DNA of 11,854 nt from Ectocarpus siliculosus (lineage: Eukaryota > Sar > Phaeophyceae > Ectocarpales > Ectocarpaceae), in contig FN648551.1 of NCBI GenBank assembly GCA_000310025.1, forward strand, positions 22,054-33,907. Reading direction: 5' to 3'. Position 1 is the stretch's first letter. Each line of letters begins with the position of its first letter. Below the pieces are notes generated by a model. The model did no database searches. It was not told the origin of the DNA and was given only the letters and a program-made list of their open reading frames with translations. A program made the translations under genes and the position numbers. Positions 6,775 through 11,854 of the stretch are shown in pieces.

Positions 6775-9700
6775 CTGCAAGGGATAAAAAGAAAACGGGG
6801 CAAAAACAAGAAAAACATGAGGGTGTCAAGGGTTGGTGGGAGTTACCAAGGTATTTCGAACAGGACGCCCGAGAAAAACATGAGGGTGTCAAGGGTTGGT
6901 GGGAGTTACCAAGGTATCTAGAACGGGACGCTCGAAGAGGAAATAGTCGGAGAATCAGACACGACGAAAGAGGCTCTCCGCTGTTGCCACAACTTTGTCG
7001 TCGGAGGAGCTTTCACTTTTTTATCACCGTTCGTCCGGTAGAGCTTCCCGAAAGGGGTGGGGATCGGAAATCTCTCAGGCAGTCTACCATATGACTATCC
7101 CATCACAGCCGATCTACTTCCGATCGCCAAAGTGTTGCTGTTTATGGTCTTGTTGCCTTGTCTACTACTGGTACGACATAATAGGTGTTCCAATCGTTTC
7201 CTACTAGGAACGGGTCCCACTGCACTACTGGGTTGACATAGATGTCTTGCGGAACGTACCGTGGGACGCCCGGCACTGTTGCCCTACGTAAGAGAGCAGT
7301 CGCGATACGTTAAAAAAAAAGACATCGCTACCCTCGGCAAACCACTCAGACGATCGCAAAAAACAATAGCAAATTATATTGGCCGCACAATGTCCATCCC
7401 AGGGGCCTTGTCGCCAATCACGCCGCATTCCAGGCCTGCGTGCAGGGCTTCAATGCCGGGTTCTTCGCCGTTTAGCAGGACTCGCAGTTCATCCCGCGCA
7501 ACCTGCGGTTAAAATTCGCGAAGCAGGGTCAGCGTCAGCAGTGCTCCTCCCCCAGAAGCAACAAACACGGGTCTGCACGACGAGGTTCGCTTTTCGCGCG
7601 CGTCCGTGAAGCCTGTTTCTTTTCCACTGCTGAAACAGCAGCGTCTGTGGAACATCTATCTTCATATTCCGAACGGGAACATGATTTTTGCTCGAGAGCT
7701 CCTCCAATTTCGTTTTTGGGGGTCACTAAGACACACGTTTAAGACTGACGTACTTTCATTGGTCGGTCGGTCGATGCAAGATCAAGCAAGATACACACAT
7801 GCACCGTAACCTCCTCCGCGCACCCCCCGCCGAGGGAAATCCCAAAATCACAAAGCATGTGGTGCTTTCTTACCACATGAGTATAAATATAGGCATATTT
7901 TCATTGGCCACTCCGTTGGCGCGGTCGACGCAATAGAATTAACGCACGCAACGCTCGCGCGGGCGCACACACGTGGGACACAGCGGCGCTCGAGATACGC
8001 GAAAAAACAGGTACGCAGCGCAAATTTCGCAAAAAGACACGAGCTCCCGAAGCTCTTTTGAGATCTCATGGCCATTGCGCCCTCCTTCAACACCGATATA
8101 AAAATAAAGAAAAGCCCACACTCGTCCGATCTCACACACGAAGAGGACAAACCGACCTTCATCCGTCAACCCCCCCCAAAACAACCCCCGCCTCCCCCCC
8201 CCTTTTCATAGGACCATTGTGCTTCACCTTGAGAACGTTGGACTGCAGGTTTGGCTGCCAGCCCGGGTACGCCTGCCGTCGAAGCACGTTGCTGGCGCCG
8301 CAGAGCTCCGCCGCCGTCTTTATCCGACGGCGGACCGCCTCCAGGGGAGGGCTCAGCGACGACCTCGTGGAGCACAGGATCTCGTACGTGCCGTTTCCTC
8401 CAGCATCGCCACCTTGAGCTCCTTCGATAGGCGTTACGGAAGCCAGGTTGCTCGAGGTCTCCACCTTAAAAGCGCCGGCCAAACACGTTGGCGCGTTATC
8501 ATGAACTACTCGATTCAAATATCTTCAACAAAGTGCTTGAAACGCTTGTTTCGTCTCATTTGGCCCCGCATGTAGCGCAACTGCGAAACAAAAAACTAGG
8601 CAGCCCCCCCCCCCCCCCCCTTCAAAACGACACACACCGAACCCCCTTCGGAACGACACATCCAAGGGGAAGAGGGTTTCTGAGCCAGATACCAGCCCAT
8701 CTCCAAGGCATGGACGCCTCAATACAAAACTGGAACGAGGTTCTCACCAGCCCTTCAACATCGTGCGAGATCTTCACCACCCCGTGAGGCAGCAGCTCCA
8801 ACAGCGACAAGAGCCGCCGCGCCGCGCCGGCTCCGAGGCATGTTCCCGCCGCCGCGTCAGCGTCCTTTCGGATCCGCACGGCCATGGAGGGCTCCTTCGT
8901 GCCGAACTCCATCTTCAGGTCGCCCAGAATGGCCCCGGCGATTTCTTCGGCAGCCTTAAGAGCACCGGAGTCTCCTGCAAAAAAAAAGACAGGGAGATAC
9001 TGCCGAGTGACTACACGCATACACGTCAATACTGCCCGGCAGGCATAGGAGTACCGTTCAAGGTTGCGCGGCCCTAGCAACGAGCCAAACCCAAAAAACG
9101 TTTTCTCTTCCGGGAGGGCAAAACTATGCCCGTGACGACGGCATACATCGACCGGCCGGCCGCCGGCGTATAATGCGGGCCCGCAGCTAAGAAAACCGCC
9201 CCTCAAGATTATAGTCTAAAGGGCCATACTGCTCACGAAAACTGAAAAAATTGGGTTACGAAAAAACAACATCGCCCTAGGATCCTGCACTAAGGTCTCT
9301 ATATATACGCCAGGCAGTTAACGTGTGTACTCGAAGGTGGAGAATAAATGAGAAACTGAAGCCTAGACACGATTTTGCCGTTTCTCGCGACATCTCCGCA
9401 CCCCTCATCTACGACAGCTGTACACAAGAGCAGGCACCTTTCGGGAGCAGGATGGTCGCGAACGCCTCCCTCGGGATCGCGTTGTGCTTGTCCCCCCCCC
9501 TCAGGTCCACCAGGCGCAGCGACGGGACCCCCTCCAAGAGAGCCTCCAGGACTCGGATCAAGAGCTTCACTCCGTTCCCTCGGTCCTGCGCGAGACGTTC
9601 GTTCGAGAAGTTTGTTCCAGAAAAAAAAAAGGGGGGACGTCAGCCCGGGGAGGTCGGTGCCAGCGTCGGAACTGTTAACTTTTTTGGCTCTCTCCCGTGT

Positions 9701-11202
9701 GGCATCCATCCCAAATTTGTCACAACTAGAGGTTGTTTAGCGCTCTTCTGTGTGGCATACATCCCGAGACGGGGGGATTCAGAGAACGGACACCATTTCC
9801 TCGCCCAAGGGGCACGGGTGCGAGATGGAGTCTGGATTCTTGCTCGTGGGAGCGACTCGACCGCTAGCGCGGTTCGCCAAGAACCGCTTTCAGACAGTCG
9901 CTGCACGCCTGGTGTACCGTCACTCCCACGCCAGAATAAAAATGAAATTCTTCGACAAACGAAAAAATAACTTCGAATTTAGAAAAAAAAAAGGAATGCC
10001 AAATAAAAATAATAATACAAGTACAAAGTGAGAGTGCGGCGGTAGCGTGCATGTCCGTCTCGCTGCGCAGCATTGGAACACGGCCGGCCGCTGCCAAACA
10101 CGCATGAAGCACTGCTCGGCTTCCCTCTGAGGCGCTCGCCTCATGCACAACGTAATGGCTTCATATCTCACAGCTCACCTCCTGAATGTTGATGCCCGAA
10201 TGCCCGCCCATCAGTCCCTCCACGGCTACACTAGAGCACCGAAACCAGCATCCATCACGACAGCAGCGGTGTGAACGTTCAGCGGTTATGAGGGAAGGGG
10301 CAAGTCCAGAAAGGGAGGTATGAACACACGAAAGTACAAAAAAAACACGCAGGCAGAGACTCGACTACAACGCATTCGAGCGCAGGCATGCAACGACAAA
10401 AACAAAAAAGAGCCAAATCAAATCTACTGGCTTCTGCTGCAATGTCTTTTTTTTTTGGCTCGCCTGAACGATTCGTACGATTCGGGATCGACGGCCTCTT
10501 GTTCCACGGGCAGCGTGATCAGCGAATCCCCGCCCCCCGCGCACCCCACAAACAGAGATCCCCACTCCACCGTGTCCTGATTTCGCCGTCGCCGTCGCCG
10601 TCACCGACACCACCGCCGGGCAAAACGATCAATATACGTTCGGACGCACGTTCGGTTACACACACACACCGGAAAGAGGAATCCGGACATTCGAGAACAC
10701 CGTTCTTGTACGTTGGGTGCAGCCAGCCGCTGCTGACAAGGCGGCTTTGACTCGAAACTTTTTCGGACTCGGCTGTGATGAAGTTTGAGGCCCCTCTGGG
10801 TACTGGATGTCATAGCCTACGAATCAGGATGTCATGCACTAAGCAAAGGGGCTGGCGGCGAATCTGCCAACCAAGGTGAGGCCTGAACGCCGCAGGCTTG
10901 ACCGTATCCCCCTCGGAGCCTTAACACACGTGTGACCAAACTTTTTTTTGCTACGGGAGGGACGCTCGAATGCAGCACTCGCGTAACCTCGACGGGCGTA
11001 GCAAAACATCGAACCGCTTTCACCATAAACGCCTCCACCAACACGCTCCTTCCCCACTCCTTCCTTCAACTCACGAGGTTGAGCATCGTTCGCCCCTTTA
11101 CCATGCTCCCGTCGAGCTCGAACGCACCGACCAATCCGATCTCCTCCTCGACCGTGAAGAGGCACTCGAGGGGAGGCAGCCGCGCTCCCGAGGACACCGG
11201 GA
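6649..11202 (-). CDS. pepD: PepD-type M20 dipeptidase (Xaa-His/cytosol non-specific dipeptidase), 5' part off the right edge; eight exons visible
   Basis: Exons are 11202-11075, 10576-10464, 10230-10179, 9585-9438, 8974-8748, 8464-8228, 7502-7389 and 6774-6649. Joined, they give about 380 residues ending in KQQ-stop, all in one consistent frame. The product is a cytosolic zinc metallopeptidase of family M20 (PepD group) that hydrolyses dipeptides, typically with C-terminal histidine. Visible family motifs in order are PPLECLFTVEEEIGL (catalytic and metal-binding Glu), NLDTVEWGSLFVGCAGG (metal Asp), GLMGGHSGINIQEDRGNGVKLL, and GGDKHNAIPREA. These are followed by VETSSNLASV, YPGWQPN, LHAGLECGVIGDKAPGMDIVSFGPTI and GAHSPDERVNIASVGKFW (the last metal His). 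Bacterial PepD is about 485 residues, so roughly 100 N-terminal residues with the His-x-Asp motif lie off the right edge. Identification is very secure; the upstream exon count is unknown. Confidence 0.93.
6775..7388 (-). other. pepD last intron (614 bases, phase 0)
   Basis: It runs from GTGCGG at 7388 to CCCTTGCAG at 6775. It contains the 63-base tandem duplication at 6810-6935. Open frames inside it look non-coding. Confidence 0.9.
6810..6935. repeat. 63-base tandem duplication (two copies)
   Basis: Copy 1 is 6810-6872 and copy 2 is 6873-6935, directly adjacent. They differ at only four positions by eye (near GTATTTCGAACA versus GTATCTAGAACG, and CGCCC versus CGCTC). The repeat lies wholly within the last pepD intron, about 35 bases from its acceptor. 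Confidence 0.95.
7389..7502 (-). CDS. pepD: pepD exon: HAGLECGVIGDK segment
   Basis: It encodes VARDELRVLLNGEEPGIEAL, then HAGLECGVIGDKAPGMDI: the conserved HAGLECGxxxxKxPGxDxxSFGPTI motif, broken by the intron just before VSFGPTI. The acceptor AACCGCAG ends at 7503. The donor is ATT|GTGCGG at 7388, weaker than the others but giving the exact family sequence at the junction. Confidence 0.91.
7503..8227 (-). other. pepD intron (725 bases, phase 0)
   Basis: It runs from GTGAAG at 8227 to AACCGCAG at 7503. It includes G-rich coding-strand runs near 8171-8202 and a perfect 8-base inverted repeat (CATGTGGT 7856-7863, ACCACATG 7872-7879). I recognise no RNA gene or coding sequence in it. Confidence 0.9.
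8228..8464 (-). CDS. pepD: pepD exon: VETSSN to YPGWQPN
   Basis: It encodes 79 residues including VETSSNLASV, a YEILCSTRSSL strand and RRQAYPGWQPNLQSNVLK, all at the places expected for PepD. The acceptor is CTTTTAAG ending at 8465 (AAG rather than CAG) and the donor is AAG|GTGAAG at 8227. Both boundaries are phase 0. The stretch GAQGGDAGGNG is a glycine-rich loop. Confidence 0.9.
8465..8747 (-). other. pepD intron (283 bases, phase 0) with C17/G17 homopolymer
   Basis: It runs from GTGAGA at 8747 to CTTTTAAG at 8465. Seventeen C on the plus strand (8604-8620) form a G17 run in the transcript. An apparent reading frame continues from the upstream exon into this intron, but family alignment shows splicing at CTG|GTGAGA. 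Confidence 0.88.
8748..8974 (-). CDS. pepD: pepD exon: lid/dimerisation domain part
   Basis: The exon begins at GA completing a Gly codon, then reads DSGALKAAEEIAGAILGDLK and on to LLSLLELLPHGVVKISHDVE with GL at the end. LPHGVxxxSxDVEGLVETS is typical of PepD. The acceptor is a T-run followed by GCAG, ending at 8975. The donor is CTG|GTGAGA at 8747. Joining in phase 0 to the next exon yields GLVETSSN. Confidence 0.91.
8975..9437 (-). other. pepD intron (463 bases, phase 1)
   Basis: It runs from GTGCCT at 9437 to the T-run plus GCAG at 8975. It contains a GC-rich near-palindromic stretch (CCGGCCGGCC near 9151-9160). No other feature is visible. Confidence 0.88.
9438..9585 (-). CDS. pepD: pepD exon: RGN and KHNAIPRE segment
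   Basis: The exon encodes DRGNGVKLLIRVLEALLEGV, then PSLRLVDLRGGDKHNAIPRE and AFATILLPK plus one base. The acceptor is TCGCGCAG ending at 9586 and the donor is AAAG|GTGCCT at 9437. The Gly-Gly of GGDKHNAI is encoded across a run of nine G on the coding strand (9492-9500). The frame is intact only with nine, so the sequence as given is consistent with a functional gene. Confidence 0.9.
9586..10178 (-). other. pepD intron (593 bases, phase 0)
   Basis: It runs from GTGAGC at 10178 to TCGCGCAG at 9586. It contains A-rich plus-strand stretches near 9940-10025 and an imperfect direct repeat around GTGTGGCATMCATCCC (near 9699 and 9751). It is otherwise featureless. Confidence 0.88.
10179..10230 (-). 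CDS. pepD: pepD mini-exon: GGHSG motif
   Basis: At 52 bases it encodes VAVEGLMGGHSGINIQE, the conserved GLxGGHSGxxI segment of M20/PepD enzymes. The acceptor is GTGCTCTAG ending at 10231, and the donor is GAG|GTGAGC at 10178. It joins in phase 0 to DRGNGVKLL in the next exon, which matches the family order. It is too short to be noticed as an open frame alone. Confidence 0.87.
10231..10463 (-). other. pepD intron (233 bases, phase 2), probable GC-AG type
   Basis: The intron lies between ESF and VAVEGLMGGHSG. The best donor is CAG|GCGAGC at 10463 and the acceptor is CTCTAG ending at 10231. The family spacing is kept exactly with this GC donor. Confidence 0.65.
10464..10576 (-). CDS. pepD: pepD exon: metal-binding Asp and GCAGG segment
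   Basis: The exon encodes DTVEWGSLFVGCAGGGDSLI, then TLPVEQEAVDPESYESF and two bases. NLDTxEWGxxxVGCAGG is highly characteristic of PepD, and the Asp is a zinc ligand. The acceptor is GAAATCAG ending at 10577. The 3' boundary is proposed at CAG|GCGAGC (GC donor at 10463-10462). This gives a gap-free fit to the family (ESF-S-VAVEGL). GT alternatives at 10470 or 10478 also keep the frame but would shorten the protein by two or four residues. Confidence 0.85.
10577..11074 (-). other. pepD intron (498 bases, phase 0)
   Basis: It runs from GTGAGT at 11074 to GAAATCAG at 10577. It contains a short CGCCGT hexanucleotide repeat near its 3' end (about 10583-10600), and ACGTTCGG occurs twice (near 10636 and 10648). 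No coding sequence is recognised. Confidence 0.88.
11075..11202 (-). CDS. pepD: pepD exon (first visible): catalytic Glu-Glu motif
   Basis: The exon encodes PVSSGARLPPLECLFTVEEE, then IGLVGAFELDGSMVKGRTML and NL. PPLExLFTVxEEIGL is the PepD active-site segment with the general-base Glu and the metal-ligand Glu. The acceptor GCTCGCAG (ending 11203) follows a C-rich pyrimidine tract, and the donor is CTC|GTGAGT at 11074. The exon begins in phase 1, so at least one more exon must exist to the right. The first few residues (PVSSGAR) are less conserved, so the acceptor could be slightly off. Confidence 0.87.
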
Positions 11203-11854
11203 CTGCGAGCGGGGACGGGGGACGGGGGACAGGAGTTGGGAGCGCGTTGCCGTCGTAGAGAACAACGAGTGTATAAACGACGACTGCAATGTCGTAGTAT
11301 CAAAGAAACGCAGTGTCATCGTAATCGTAGAGACCGTTGAGTGTATACTGGCATGTCAGAATGTCAGAGAGAGAGAGAGAGAGAAGCAGCGTCGCCGTAG
11401 TGAAGGGCGGGTGGATATGTCATAAATTCCAGAGAGAGAGAGAAAGCAGCGTGGTCGTTGTGAGCGACGACTGCAATGTCATAGTATCAAAGAGACGCAA
11501 TGTCATCGTAGAGACCGTTGAGTGTGTATGTCACTATATCAGAGAGAGAGAGAAGCAGCGTCGCCGTAGTGAAGGGCGAGTGTATTGTCAAGTATCAGCG
11601 AGAGTGTACTAAAATAATAGTGAAGCAACGTTGAGCTAGAGTTTAGGCCGGGGGTGGAGAGGAGCCGTATCCTTTCCGTTGCTGCTGCTGTTGTTGTTGT
11701 TGTGGTTTTCGTTGTTATTGTTTTGTCGTTTTCTACATAAAAAACCTGGCTGGTCTTGGCTCAGTATCTTCTGGTTGTTCTCGAAAAAAACTGATTAATG
11801 CATACAAGCTGTTGCCTCTTGGTCCAGCATCGTCCATCATTCAACTGGGGGGTG
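11203..11854 (-). other. pepD upstream intron, extends past the right edge
   Basis: There is no further PepD-like exon between the acceptor at 11203 and the window end. The N-terminal motifs (His-x-Asp zinc site) are not found on this strand here, so the intron is at least 652 bases. It holds the compound GA-rich repeat at 11278-11591 and a CTG/TTG-rich tract near 11681-11702. Confidence 0.75.
11278..11591. repeat. Compound direct repeat (period about 187) with GA microsatellites
   Basis: The block starting CGACGACTGCAATGTC at 11278 recurs at 11465, with shared downstream segments (TAGTATCAAAGA, GAGACCGTTGAGTGT, a GA tract, then AAGCAGCGTCGCCGTAGTGA). A third, shorter GA-tract copy (about 11430-11463, ending AAAGCAGCGTGGTCGTTGTGA) sits between them. 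The copies differ in GA-tract length and by small indels. Confidence 0.88.

Noticed and set aside
8159-8227. Reading through past VLK into the intron
   Set aside because: The frame stays open by chance, but PepD family order requires VLK to be followed by VARDELR and HAGLECG, which fits a donor at 8227.
10365-10613. An 82-codon minus-strand frame over the metal-Asp exon
   Set aside because: It is in a different register; the correct register encodes DTVEWGSLFVGCAGG, a clear PepD signature.
11278-11591. Possible CRISPR-like array
   Set aside because: The repeat unit is long (about 187 bases), has internal GA microsatellites and only two full copies, and lies inside a eukaryotic intron.

Overview
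The window is eukaryotic nuclear DNA holding parts of two intron-containing protein genes. Both are on the minus strand, transcribed right to left in tandem, and each is cut by one window edge. Evidence for a eukaryote is the set of spliced exons with GTGAGT-type donors, pyrimidine-rich CAG acceptors, matching phases and introns of about 230-730 bases. It is reinforced by trinucleotide repeats that code for amino-acid runs, and by a centriole-duplication kinase. The GC-rich, repeat-rich coding sequence, the intron sizes and the pairing of a PLK4 kinase with a bacterial-type PepD peptidase suggest a stramenopile, perhaps a brown alga of the Ectocarpus type. That taxonomic guess is inference only.

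Left part (1-4675, minus strand): a Polo-like kinase 4 (PLK4/SAK) gene. Exon 1 (4675-4056) and exon 2 (3404-3113) encode the kinase domain. Exon 3 (2684 to beyond base 1) encodes the end of the kinase domain, a low-complexity linker of about 540 residues with polyQ and polyA runs, and a cryptic polo box (PB1-PB2). At least 1198 residues are visible. The C-terminal polo box 3 and the stop codon would lie to the left of the window.

Middle (4676-6648): about 2 kb with no convincing gene. It should hold the PLK4 promoter and 5' leader and the 3' UTR of the upstream gene. It contains simple repeats, and a hairpin and a 14-base palindrome just after the pepD stop codon.

Right part (6649-11202 and on into the right edge, minus strand): the C-terminal 380 or so residues of a PepD-type M20 dipeptidase (Xaa-His/cytosol non-specific dipeptidase), spread over eight exons. 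Seven of the eight exons join in consistent phase by ordinary GT-AG splice sites. One intron (10463-10231) is best explained by a GC donor. The N-terminal 100 or so residues, including the His-x-Asp metal motif, lie off the right edge. The introns contain a 63-base tandem duplication, a 187-base compound repeat with GA tracts, and several homopolymers.

The two genes have no evident functional link: one controls centriole/basal body number, the other degrades dipeptides. I found no CRISPR array, rRNA, tRNA, transposon or viral gene.
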